A stretch of DNA of 64,000 bases from Rana temporaria. Its lineage: Eukaryota > Chordata > Amphibia > Anura > Ranidae. This document shows, one piece after another, positions 20,521 through 31,729 of this stretch (the first letter of the stretch is position 1; each line of letters begins with the position of its first letter). The position numbers and the translations under genes were made by a program. Below the pieces are notes generated by a model. That model was not told where the DNA came from, did no database searches, and saw only the letters and a list, made by a program, of their open reading frames with translations. The stretch spans positions 325,634,589 through 325,698,588 of the forward strand of contig NC_053489.1 of assembly GCF_905171775.1 (NCBI RefSeq). The letters are read 5' to 3'.

Positions 20521-23500
20521 AACACTCAGGCCATCACAGTTTGTTGTGTATGGGGCGGTGTAGCCACAGAACACTCAGGCCATCACAGTTTGTTGTGTAT
20601 GGGGCGGTGTAGCCACGGAACACTCAGGCCATCACAGTTTGTTGTGTATGGGGCGGTGTGGCCACAGAACAGTCAGGCCATCACAGTTTGTTGTGTATGG
20701 GGCGGTGTGGCCACAGAACAGTCAGGCCCTCACAGTTTGTTGTGTATGGGGGCGGTGTAGCCACAGAACACTCAGGCCATCACAGTTTGTTGTGTATGGG
20801 GGCGGTGTGGCCACAGAACAGTCAGGCCCTCACAGTTTGTTGTGTATGGGGCGATGTAGCCACAGAACAGTCAGGCCCTCACAGTTTGTTGTGTATGGGG
20901 GCGGTGTAGCCACAGAACACTCAGGCCATCACAGTTTGTTGTGTATGGGGCGGTGTGGCCACAGAACAGTCAGGCCATCACAGTTTGTTGTGTATGGGGC
21001 GGTGTGGCCACAGAACAGTCAGGCCATCACAGTTTGTTGTGTATGGGGCAATGTAGCCACGGAACACTCAGGCCATCACAGTTTGTTGTGTATGGGGCGG
21101 TGTGGCCACAGAACAGTCAGGCCCTCACAGTTTGTTGTGTATGGGGGCGGTGTAGCCACAGAACACTCAGGCCATCACAGTTTGTTGTGTATGGGGGCGG
21201 TGTGGCCACAGAACAGTCAGGCCCTCACAGTTTGTTGTGTATGGGGGCGGTGTAGCCACAGAACAGTCAGGCCATCACAGTTTGTTGTGTATGGGGCGAT
21301 GTAGCCACAGAACACTCAGGCCATCACAGTTTGTTGTGTATGGGGCGGTGTAGCCACAGAACACTCAGGCCATCACAGTTTGTTGTGTATGGGGCGGTGT
21401 AGCCATAGAACAGTCAGGCCATCACAGTTTGTTGTGTATGGGGCGATGTAGCCACAGAACAGTCAGGCCCTCGCAGTTTGTTGTGTATGGGGGCGGTGTA
21501 GCCACAGAACACTCAGGCCATCACAGTTTGTTGTGTATGGGGGCGGTGTAGCCACAGAACACTCAGGCCATCACAGTTTGTTGTGTATGGGGCGATGTAG
21601 CCACAGAACACTCAGGCCATCACAGTTTGTTGTGTATGGGGGCGGTGTAGCCACAGAACAGTCAGGCCCTCACAGTTTGTTGTGTATGGGGGCGGTGTAG
21701 CCACAGAACAGTCAGGCCATCACAGTTTGTTGTGTATGGGGCGGTGTAGCCACAGAACAGTCAGGCCATCACAGTTTGTTGTGTATGGGGCGGTGTGGCC
21801 ACAGAACAGTCAGGCCATCACAGTTTGTTGTGTATGGGGGCGGTGTGGCCACAGAACAGTCAGGCCATCACAGTTTGTTGTGTATGGGGCGGTGTAGCCA
21901 CAGAACAGTCAGGCCATCACAGTTTGTTGTGTATGGGGCGGTGTAGCCACAGAACACTCAGGCCATCACAGTTTGTTGTGTATGAGGCGGTGTAGCCACA
22001 GAACAGTCAGGGCATCACAGTTTGTTGTGTATGGGGCGGTGTAGCCACAGAACAGTCAGGCCATCACAGTTTGTTGTGTATGGGGCGGTGTAGCCACAGA
22101 ACACTCAGGCCATCACAGTTTGTTGTGTATGGGGCGGTGTGGCCACAGAACACTCAGGCCATCACAGTTTGTTGTGTATGGGGCGGTGTGGCCACAGAAC
22201 ACTCAGGCCATCACAGTTTGTTGTGTATGGGGCGGTGTAGCCACAGAACAGTCAGGCCATCACAGTTTGTTGTGTATGGGGCGATGTAGCCACAGAACAG
22301 TCAGGCCATCACAGTTTGTTGTGTATGGGGCGGTGTAGCCACAGAACACTCAGGCCATCACAGTTTGTTGTGTATGGGGCGGTGTAGCCACAGAACACTC
22401 AGGCCATCACAGTTTGTTGTGTATGGGGCGGCGTAGCCACAGAACACTCGGGCCATCACAGTTTGTGTATGGGGCGGTGTAGCCACAGAACACTCAGGCC
22501 ATCACAGTTTGTTGTGTATGGGGCGATGTAGCCACACAACACTCAGGCCATCACCGTTTGTGTATGGGGCGCTGTAGCCACAGAACAGTCAGGCCATCAC
22601 ACTTTGTTGTGTATGGGGCGATGTAGCCACAGAACACTCAGGCCATCACAGTTTGTTGTGTATGGGGCGCTGTAGCCACACAACACTCAGGCCATCACCG
22701 TTTGTGTATGGGGCGCTGTAGCCACAGAACAGTCAGGCCATCACAGTTTGTTGTGTATGAGGCGGTGTAGCCACAGAACAGTCAGGGCATCACAGTTTGT
22801 TGTGTATGGGGCGGTGTAGCCACAGAACACTCAGGCCATCACAGTTTGTTGTGTATGGGGCGATGTAGCCACACAACACTCAGGCCATCACCGTTTGTGT
22901 ATGGGGCGCTGTAGCCACAGAACAGTCAGGCCATCACACTTTGTTGTGTATGGGGCGATGTAGCCACAGAACACTCAGGCCATCACAGTTTGTTGTGTAT
23001 GGGGCGCTGTAGCCACACAACACTCAGGCCATCACCGTTTGTGTATGGGGCGCTGTAGCCACAGAACACTCAGGCCATCACAGTTTGTTGTGTATGAGGC
23101 GGTGTAGCCACAGAACAGTCAGGGCATCACAGTTTGTTGTGTATGGGGCGGTGTAGCCACAGAACACTCAGGCCATCACAGTTTGTTGTGTATGGGGCGA
23201 TGTAGCCACACAACACTCAGGCCATCACCGTTTGTGTATGGGGCGCTGTAGCCACAGAACAGTCAGGCCATCACACTTTGTTGTGTATGGGGCGATGTAG
23301 CCACAGAACACTCAGGCCATCACAGTTTGTTGTGTATGGGGCGCTGTAGCCACACAACACTCAGGCCATCACCGTTTGTGTATGGGGCGCTGTAGCCACA
23401 GAACAGTCAGGCCATCACAGTTTGTTGTGTATGGGGCGATGTAGCCACAGAACACTCAGGCCATCACAGTTTGTTGTGTATGGGGCGATGTAGCCACAGA

Positions 23501-25124
23501 ACACTCAGGCCATCACAGTTTGTTGTGTATGGGGCGATGTAGCCACAGAACACTCAGGCCATCACAGTTTGTTGTGTATGGGGCAATGTAGCCACAGAAC
23601 ACTCAGGCCATCACAGTTTGTTGTGTATGAGGCGGTGTAGCCACAGAACAGTCAGGCCATCACAGTTTGTTGTGTATGAGGCTGTGTAGCCACAGAACAC
23701 TCAGGGCATCACAGTTTGTTGTGTATGGGGGCGGTGTGGCCACAGAACAGTCAGGCCATCACAGTTTGTTGTGTATGGGGGCGGTGTGGCCACAGAACAC
23801 TCAGGCCATCACAGTTTGTTGTGTATGGGGCAATGTAGCCACAGAACACTCAGGCCATCACAGTTTGTTGTGTATGGGGCGGTGTAGCCACAGAACACTC
23901 AGGCCATCACAGTTTGTTGTGTATGAGGCTGTGTAGCCACAGAACACTCAGGCCATCACAGTTTGTTGTGTATGAGGCTGTGTAGCCACAGAACACTCAG
24001 GCCATCACAGTTTGTTGTGTATGAGGCTGTGTAGCCACAGAACAGTCAGGCCATCACAGTTTGTTGTGTATGGGGCGATGTAGCCACAGAACACTCAGGC
24101 CATCACAGTTTGTTGTGTATGAGGCTGTGTAGCCACAGAACACTCAGGCCATCACAGTTTGTTGTGTATGGGGCAATGTAGCCACAGAACACTCAGGCCA
24201 TCACCGTTTGTTGTGTATGGGGCGATGTAGCCACAGAACAGTCAGGCCATCACAGTTTGTTGTGTATGAGGCTGTGTAGCCACAGAACAGTCAGGCCATC
24301 AGTTTGTTGTGTATGGGGCGGTGTAGCCACGGAACACTCAGGCCATCACAGTTTGTTGTGTATGGGGCTGTGTAGCCACAGAACAGTCAGGCCAGCACAG
24401 TTTGTTGTGTATGAGGCTGTGTAGCCACAGAACAGTCAGGCCATCAGTTTGTTGTGTATGGGGCGGTGTAGCCACAGAACAGTCAGGCCATCACAGTTTG
24501 TTGTGTATGGGGCGATGTAGCCACAGAACAGTCAGGCCATCACAGTTTGTTGTGTATGAGGCTGTGTAGCCACAGAACAGTCAGGCCATCACAGTTTGTT
24601 GTGTATGGGGCGATGTAGCCACAGAACACTCAGGCCATCACAGTTTGTTGTGTATGGGGCGGTGTAGCCACAGAACAGTCAGGCCATCACAGTTTGTTTT
24701 GTATGAGGCTGTGTAGCCACAGAACACTCAGGCCATCACAGTTTGTTGTGTATGGGGCAATGTAGCCACAGAACACTCAGGCCATCACAGTTTGTTGTGT
24801 ATGGGGCGATGTAGCCACAGAACAGTCAGGCCATCACAGTTTGTTGTGTATGAGGCTGTGTAGCCACAGAACAGTCAGGCCATCACAGTTTGTTGTGTAT
24901 GGGGCGGTGTAGCCACGGAACACTCAGGCCATCACAGTTTGTTGTGTATGGGGCGATGTAGCCACAGAACACTCAGGCCATCACAGTTTGTTGTGTATGG
25001 GGCGATGTAGCCACAGAACAGTCAGGCCATCACAGTTTGTTTTGTATGGGGCGATGTAGCCACAGAACAGTCAGGCCATCACAGTTTGTTTTGTATGGGG
25101 CGGTGTGGCCACAGAACAGTCAGG
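20521..25124. repeat. 49-bp satellite array of about 94 copies, derived from a Tc1-like transposase
   Basis: The unit runs from cactcaggccatcacagttt through gttgtgtatggggcggtgta to gccacagaa (49 bp, with 46- and 50-bp variants). In the frame continuing from the upstream Tc1 fossil it translates roughly HSGHHSLLCMGRCSHR. I take this as a decayed form of the segment after the transposase DNA-binding domain. Because 49 is not a multiple of three, each copy shifts frame, which explains the several long artefactual ORFs. Variants such as cactcagg/cagtcagg and ggcggtg/ggcgatg/ggctgtg cluster locally. No spacer-like unique sequence exists between units, so this is not a CRISPR array. Confidence 0.95.
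22505..23420. repeat. 337-bp higher-order repeat within the 49-bp array
   Basis: The variant word accgtttgtgtatgg occurs at 22553, 22697, 22890, 23034, 23227 and 23371. Spacings alternate 144 and 193 bp, giving an exact 337-bp period over three rounds. This equals five 49-bp plus two 46-bp units. Confidence 0.88.
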
Positions 25125-25273
25125 GCCGCCTATGCTGACCTCTGTCCATAGCCAAAAGTGCCTACAATGGGCACATAAGCATCAGAACCTGACCAGAGAG
25201 TAATGGAAGAAGGTGGTCTGGTCTGATGAATTCAAGAATGCTTTGAGGAACACAACGTGTTTGAGGTGTTGAC

Positions 25274-25722
25274 TTAAAGCGGAGGTCCCACTTAAAAAAA
25301 AAAAAATATTAAAAGACAGCAGCTACAAATACAGCAGCTGCTGACTTTTAATATATGGACACTTACCTGTCCAGGGTGCACGTGATGTCGGCAGCTGAGG
25401 CCGAGCAATCACTCGGCTCTTGGCTGCCCCTGCCACCATCCTCGGTAAGGGAATCAGGAAATGAAGCGCTGCGGCCTCACTTACCGGGTCCCTACTGCGC
25501 ATGCGCGAGTCACGCTGCGCATCCTCACTGGTCCCCACAGCAGGGGTACAGAGTAGGCGCCGGAAGTGGCGTAGTCCACTGAGGTGATCTATGCCAGGAC
25601 GTGGGAGAAAATACCTGTATTAGACAGGTATCTGTTCCCCCCTGAAAGGTGTCAAATGTGACACCGGAGGGGGGAGGGTTCCAAAAGGTGGAAGTTCAAT
25701 TTTTGGGTGGAACTCCACTTTA
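25274..25722. mobile_element. TTAA-flanked element (449 bp), ctgctgacttttaat type
   Basis: It begins TTAAAGCGGAGGTCCCAC and ends GGGTGGAACTCCACTTTAA, inverted repeats sharing the TTAA target. It abuts the 3' piece of the Tc1 fossil. Noncoding. Sister copies are at 17018, 43703 and 49271. Confidence 0.8.
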
Positions 25723-25959
25723 AGCCTAGAACACATGGACTGAATGTTGGGAAGAGGGGCGCCCCAGAACTAAGCACAGGTGGTCACAACCACTGCTACA
25801 CTAACCACTCCCTGCCCCCAGATCAAAACAAACATGCCGAGCCTGAAGCATAGGCCTGTTTAAATTTACCTGCACTGACAGTTTCCCTTTGCAAAAATCC
25901 TACTCTAGCACCTACCTACAGTAGAGGGTGCTACAGGTATTATACCAATTAATACCAAT

Positions 25960-26600
25960 TATTCCTTCAATTAACACCAGAGATGGGGCACCATTCCTTC
26001 TGCTGACACCAGCAATGCAACAATAGGGCAATATTCTTTCCTTTGACACCAACAATGGGGCACTAGTCTTTCCACTGACACCAATGATGGAGTACTATTC
26101 TTTCAACAGATGCCAATGATGGGGAATAATTCTTCCAACTGACACCAGTGATGGAGCACTATTTCCTCCACTGACACCAACTATGACACACTATTCTTTC
26201 CACTGACATGAACGATGGGGCATTATGCCTCCCACTGACACCAATGATGGGGCACCATTCCTTCAACTAACACCAACATTGGGCATGATTCCTCCCACTG
26301 ATGGGACACCATACTATTCCTCCCACTGATAGGAGGCACTACTATTCCTACCACTGACACCAATGGTGAGACACTATTCCTCCCACTAATACCAACGATT
26401 CTACTGACACCAGCGATGGGACACTATTTATCCCACTGACACCAATAGCAGGGTACAATTCTTTCCATTGACACTAACTATAGGGGCATTAATATGCCAA
26501 CTATTCTTTCCACTGACAACAATGATAAGGTGCTAATCCCACAACTCATACCCATGTTGGGGTACTATTCCTCCTCCTACTGACCACAAGTGCTATGTAA
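25960..26600. repeat. decayed tandem repeat, about 33-bp unit
   Basis: Around 18-20 imperfect repeats of a unit like ccactgacaccaatgatggg with cactattcttt. Copies differ by many substitutions and indels, so the array is old. Confidence 0.85.
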
Positions 26601-26631
26601 TTGTATTACTCCCAATGACTACCAAATCTAA

Positions 26632-27128
26632 TGCCGCGTACACACGATCGTTTTTCAGCATGTCCAAAAAACTATGTTTTTCCAACTTCATCATTAAAAA
26701 CGATGTTGCCCACACACCATCGTTTTTGAAAAATGATGAACAAAGCGCGGTGACATACAACACGTACGACGGCACTCTAAAGGGGAAGTTCTTTTTCGCC
26801 TTTGGGCTGCTTTTAGCTGATTCCATGTTATTAAAAGACGATTCGCATTTTTCTGTCTGTTACAGCGTGATGAATGTGCTTACTCCATTATGAACGGTAG
26901 TTTTACCAGAACGAGCGCTCCCATCTCATAACTCGCTTCTGGGCATGCGCGGGTTTAAAACGTCATTTTAGCCCACACACGATCATTTTTTACATAACGA
27001 AAAACGACATTTTGAAAAACGACATGAAAGATGAAAAACGACTTGAAGCCCACACACGAGCATTTTAAATGACGTTTTTAAAAACGTAGCTTTTTTTCAT
27101 GCCGAAAAATGACCGTGTGTACGCGGCA
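26632..27128. mobile_element. MITE, TGCCGCGTACACAC family (497 bp), TAA duplication
   Basis: The ends TGCCGCGTACACACGATCG and CGTGTGTACGCGGCA are flanked by TAA (26629-26631, 27129-27131). The interior is rich in aaaacgacg/cgtcgtttt words. Noncoding. Confidence 0.85.
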
Positions 27129-27265
27129 TAAGGCATTGTTTATTCCCACTGAAGCAGGAACATTTTCTATTCCCAACGGCCACAGTCCAGCTCCTCTAAG
27201 GTCTGCATTACCATAAACTGAGCCTTTGGAAGTTTTGAAACCCCTGGACTAGTACACACTTCTCA

Positions 27266-27665
27266 TGCCGCGTACACACGGCCGTTTTTTGTGATAGAAA
27301 AAAACGACGTTTTATGTGATGAAAAAAAAAACAACGTTTTTGAAACTTCATTTTTAAAAACGACGTAGCATATACACCATCGTTTTTTCAAAATGCTCTA
27401 GCAAAGCGCGGTTACGTTCAGCACGTACGACGGCACTCTGTTCCATTCAAGCTCGCTTCATTACTTGCTTCTGAGCATGCGCGGGTTTAAAAACGTTGTT
27501 TTGCCCACACACTATCATTTTAAATGACACAAAAAACGACACAAAAAATTGAAGCATGTTCAAATTTTTTTTTTGTCATTTTTCAGAAGACATAAAACGA
27601 CGTTTTCCCCACACAAAAATATCGTTTTTTTTTTCATCACAAAAAACGACCGTGTGTACGCGGCA
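27266..27665. mobile_element. MITE, TGCCGCGTACACAC family (400 bp), TCA duplication
   Basis: Same ends as the 26632 copy, flanked by TCA at 27263-27265 and 27666-27668. Noncoding. Confidence 0.85.
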
Positions 27666-27668
27666 TCA

Positions 27669-28168
27669 GAGACTGGCTTACTATTTCTTTATTACTTCTA
27701 CTCCCTGTTGTTTGGGTCTTTTCTACCACAACTTTACCACAACTTTACACGTTTGGGTTTATGTAGATTTGAATTAAATTTGACAATCATTAAAGCCCAG
27801 CCTTGGGCAACTAATAATTATCCCTTACATTGGGGCAACGCATGCACTGCAAGGGTCAATTACTCATTTTGCCTAGGGGTGAGGATAAACAGTTTTACTC
27901 ACCAACTAAGTAAATCTCAATCAGTGCAATTGATACAAAAAGCCTCATTGAATAAAAAAATATGAATAAATGTTGTTGCAAGCTATAACAATAAATGGCG
28001 ATTTCACAACATCCTCCCTTTAATTAAATTCTAATAATAACTGCAGCGCAACAACGATTGTGATACCAGCCAACCCATACATTAATAATGGATACTCTAA
28101 TGTGATATACAATTATTACATAAAAATGTGAAATCAATTTGCTGTGTTACTTAGCTCATAAATACAAA
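27669..28168. other. A/T-rich noncoding DNA
   Basis: No feature recognised. Confidence 0.5.
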
Positions 28169-28612
28169 TTAAAGTGATTGTAAAGTCCCGTTTTTTTTTT
28201 TTCTATAAAAAAAACAATAACTTACCTGCTATGTGCCGTGGATTTGCACAAAGGAACCCAGATCCTCCCCTTCTCGGGTCCCTCTTTTGTGCTTCTGGCC
28301 CCTCCCTCCTGTTGAGTGCCCCATAGCAAGCAGCTTGCTATGGGGTCATCCGAGCTGAGCTGCAGCTCTGTCTATCCATTCAGACACAGAGCTGTGGTTC
28401 AGCCCCGCCCCTTTCTCCCCTGATTGGCTAACTGACTTTGATTGACAGCAGCAGTAGCCAATCAGGAGGGAGAGTCCCAGATGGCTGAGACACTTGTGGA
28501 CATTACTGGACAGAGATGGGGCTCAGGTAAGTATGAGGGGGGCTGCTGTACACAGAAGGTTTTTCTCTTAATGCATAGAATGCATTAAGATAAAAAACCT
28601 GACTTTTCCAAC
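28169..28612. mobile_element. TTAA-family element, GATTGTAAA type
   Basis: It starts TTAAAGTGATTGTAAAG, related to 17869-18258. Both share a tctgattggc/gccaatca-type palindromic core and atgcattaag near an end. The right border (about 28612) is approximate. Confidence 0.55.
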
Positions 28613-30437
28613 CGCTAAAAATAAAGCAATATATAAAAAAGTATACACACAAAAAGAAAAAAAAAGTATACAGTTCAGCACCCTAGTGCAATTAGTGACC
28701 ATCCATCTCCACTTCTTACTGTGACTTGTGCACCTCCACCAAACAGGTGAAAAACCTGCTTACCTTAGAGGCTCATCTGTGTCGTCCAGATGACTTTAAT
28801 CCCAAACCAAACTTTCCACACCTCTCCTCAGATACAGGATCCAAGATTGATGGACCGTCCGAATACAAGTGCACTCGTGCATCATCAAACATAATTCACA
28901 TGGAACAATAAGGCAGAAAACATAGTGATCTCTATTTCCAAAGATTTATTAAAACCCCAGACAATACAGGACACTTACAAAAGTACACACAATGCGCTTT
29001 ATGATGTCCTCAACCTGCTCACGCTACACATTGAAATGGTAGCAGTGTGATGTCACAAGCTCGGCTCCTCCCTCCTAGACACGTTGCACCCTCTGAATGT
29101 GCTTCTTCAGGCTGAGGGCACAATCACTACCTGTAAACTAAAAAAATGCACATGAACACAACACAAACGCATGAAAATGCAACAAAAATGCACTGCAAAA
29201 ATGCCACAACTTCCGATGCACTAACCCCTATTCCCAACGCACACGTTCCTGTAAAAATTACTGTGCATATAAGTTGGTGCGCAAGCGACTACCGGCTGGA
29301 ACTGTGTCAAGTCAGAGCAAAAGAATGTCACCAGCACACCAAGGATCTCCAGAGTGGGTCCAGAGCTTTAATCAGCGATCACATCGTTACAGCAGATTGC
29401 AAAGTTTCATCGCCACGCAGGACCCCTTCATCAGGCATGTGAGGAAACGCATTACAAATTCATGTAAACACACATGCACAACTGCACACTCAATGCAGGG
29501 ATTGCATTGTAAACAAGCCCTTAAAGCAGACCTTCACTCACCTTTTACCAATTGTATAATCCTGGCCCTCCCTTTTACACATTTGGGAAAAAAACTTTTC
29601 TTTGGGTAGCAAGTACCCGTAGCGCTACCCTCTCAAGGGCCCCTGGATTTATGGGTCTTCCCTCTCATGCACAGCCAGGCAACAGGAATTTTTCATCACT
29701 CGCACTAAAGTCAAGAACCAGTCCAGGGTGTTTATTGGGGGATAGGTAAGGGAAGACATAGGATGCGCAGGACTGTAACTTGAATGCAAACTGAGGACTT
29801 GATATTGTCTCAGGCTAATAAAATTCACTATGCTGTTTTTCCATAGGATAACGAAACAGCTCAACTGGTAGAAAAAAGATTCCAAACACTGGATGCAGAT
29901 GCTCTCTTTCTCTAGAAAGTGCTAATGCACCTGGCTGCTCTTTGGAACCCTAAGCAAGAGGTGTAGGGTGGCTTTACTGCAGTGGCGGTGTGTCCATTAA
30001 GTACGCATGGGGCAGCCACCCCCCTCTATGACTTATGGATACATTCATGCATAGCATGAATTTATCAATGGGCATCACCCCCTATTCCTTTTTGGACGGT
30101 GGGCACCTGAATTACAGCGAGGGGGGGGGGGGGGGTTGAAACACATGTTTAGAGTCATAGGCATGTGTGCTTTTTCTTTTTTTTTTTTACATACTGTCAC
30201 TATTCAGTGTCCACGGTCACCGCCACACCAGTTATATGATGGCACTGTACTGCACTGTAACAGGATGACAATGGAGAGTACAGTTGGTAGACAGTTGGGG
30301 TGAATTAGGTCCTTTACAACAAAATGACCAAGTATTATTTTTACGCAAGTATGGTTTTTGGAATTACATGAAGATATTACAGCTTATATAAGAATTTTGT
30401 GGTAGGATTTGGATCTAGTTAATTGAGTAGACACACT
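28613..30437. other. noncoding DNA with repeat fragments
   Basis: It contains phrases common in frog dispersed repeats (gtgcttcttcaggctgaggg near 29100; ccccttcatcaggcatgtga near 29423). A short element end follows near 29525 (ttaaagcagaccttcactca), and there is a G run at 30121-30135. No gene supported. Confidence 0.5.
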
Positions 30438-31163
30438 GGGCCAGATCCATGAAGCGCCGCGCTTCTCTCCGTCCGGCGTAGTGTATCTCAGATACACTTA
30501 CCCTGCCGTAACTTACTTTTTTTTTATATCCTCAAAGATTTCCCGCCGTAAGTTACAGCGGCGTAGTGTAACTTAGGCGGCGTAGGGGCACGCAATTCAA
30601 ATGTATGTGATGGGGGCTTGTTTTATGTTAATACGTCGTGACCCGACGTAAATGACGTTTTTTTTTGAACGGCGCATGCGCCGTCCGTGGGGGTATCCCA
30701 GTGCGCATGCTCGAAATTAAACCGGAGCAAGCCAATGCTTATGACAGTGACGTCATTCTACGGAAAGCCCTATTCGCAAACGACGTAACATTTTCAAAAT
30801 TCGATGCGGGAACGACGGCCATACTTAACATAGGATACGCCTCATATAGCAGGGGTAACTATACGCCGGAAAAAGCCGAACGCAAACGTCGTAAAAAAAT
30901 GCGCCGGCCAGACGTACGTTCGTGGATCGCCGTATCTAGCTAATTTGCATACTCGACACAGAATTCGACGGAAACGCCACCTAGCGGCCAGCGTAAATAT
31001 GCACCTACGATCCAATGGCGTACTAAGACGTACGCCTGTCGGATCGAGCCCAGATTCCGTCGTATCTTGTTTTGTGGATACAACAGAGATACGACGGGGG
31101 AACTTTGAAATTACGCTGCGTATCCATAGATACACCGGCGTAATTCGTTTGAGGATCTGGCCC
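30438..31163. mobile_element. PIF/Harbinger-like MITE (726 bp), ACT duplication
   Basis: The ends GGGCCAGATCC and GGATCTGGCCC are perfect inverted repeats, flanked by ACT at 30435-30437 and 31164-31166. The CpG-rich interior resembles 1935-2639 in style. The two ORFs inside (both strands) are palindrome shadows. Confidence 0.8.
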
Positions 31164-31166
31164 ACT

Positions 31167-31729
31167 GTGGTTGCAATGCTTAGACAGACTGGCTATCTGT
31201 GAGTGTCTTTGTTAGGGGCGGAGAGACATTTCATAATCCTGAAGTGCTGGGAGGAATGTTCTTAGTTGATTATATATACTAGTTTCAACAGGACAGGAAT
31301 GTATGTCAGCCAATGAATGAAAGCAGTGCATAAGTTAAATCATGCGAAAGAATAAATGAGCCTTATTCATCAAGCTGGTTTATCTAATATCGCATACTGA
31401 AAGCGGTACATGAAGCATATTATTCATTCTTTGATGGATGTTATTACTGTACATGGGATTTTTTAGGGTGTTGTTTTTTTGGGTATTTTGGGATTGTTTT
31501 AATTTTTACTTTAATGCCTGATTCACAAGGTGGTTTTACTAGGGGAATTTTTTAATTTCAATCATTTTTATTGAGGTAACAAATACAAATAAACATAGAA
31601 AAGGAAGAAAACCATAAAAAGCACAGAAAACAGCGCTTCAGGTTGAAGAAAAAAAATGTCTTTCCATTTTCATACATTTGGACACTAGACATTAGACAGT
31701 GCAAAAGTTGGTGTAGCTTGAAAAGCATA
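31167..31729. other. noncoding DNA
   Basis: No feature recognised apart from T-rich runs near 31470-31560. Confidence 0.5.

Larger units (their letters stand above)
18980..25270 (+). mobile_element. Tc1-like transposon fossil, split and expanded
   Basis: Three pieces of one Tc1-like element are recognisable by my recollection of the consensus of this family. The 5' part is at 18980-19165 (gacaaggaccagattgtaat, then gcaactccaaaactgcagctc). A middle part is at 20325-20520 (ctggtctgcagtggtcagaa, then gggtcatggggggccaag). A 3' part is at 25118-25270 (atgggcacataagcatcaga, then gtggtctggtctgatgaatt). A LINE interrupts the first two, and a 49-bp satellite array replaces a short piece between the last two. 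Near 25230 an internal deletion joins gatgaattc to caagaatgctttgaggaa. The transposase is long dead. Confidence 0.75.

Noticed and set aside
20639..21304. 221-residue ORF of repeated VVYGAV/HRTVRPSQF peptides, and similar ORFs across the 49-bp array
   Set aside because: A product of an array whose unit is not a multiple of three. The frame is simply free of stops. No start context, promoter or conservation.
20521..25124. CRISPR-like array
   Set aside because: Units are contiguous with no unique spacers, the host is a vertebrate, and there are no cas genes.
30665..31202. Opposed ORFs of 92-107 residues
   Set aside because: Inside a CpG-rich palindromic MITE with matching inverted ends.
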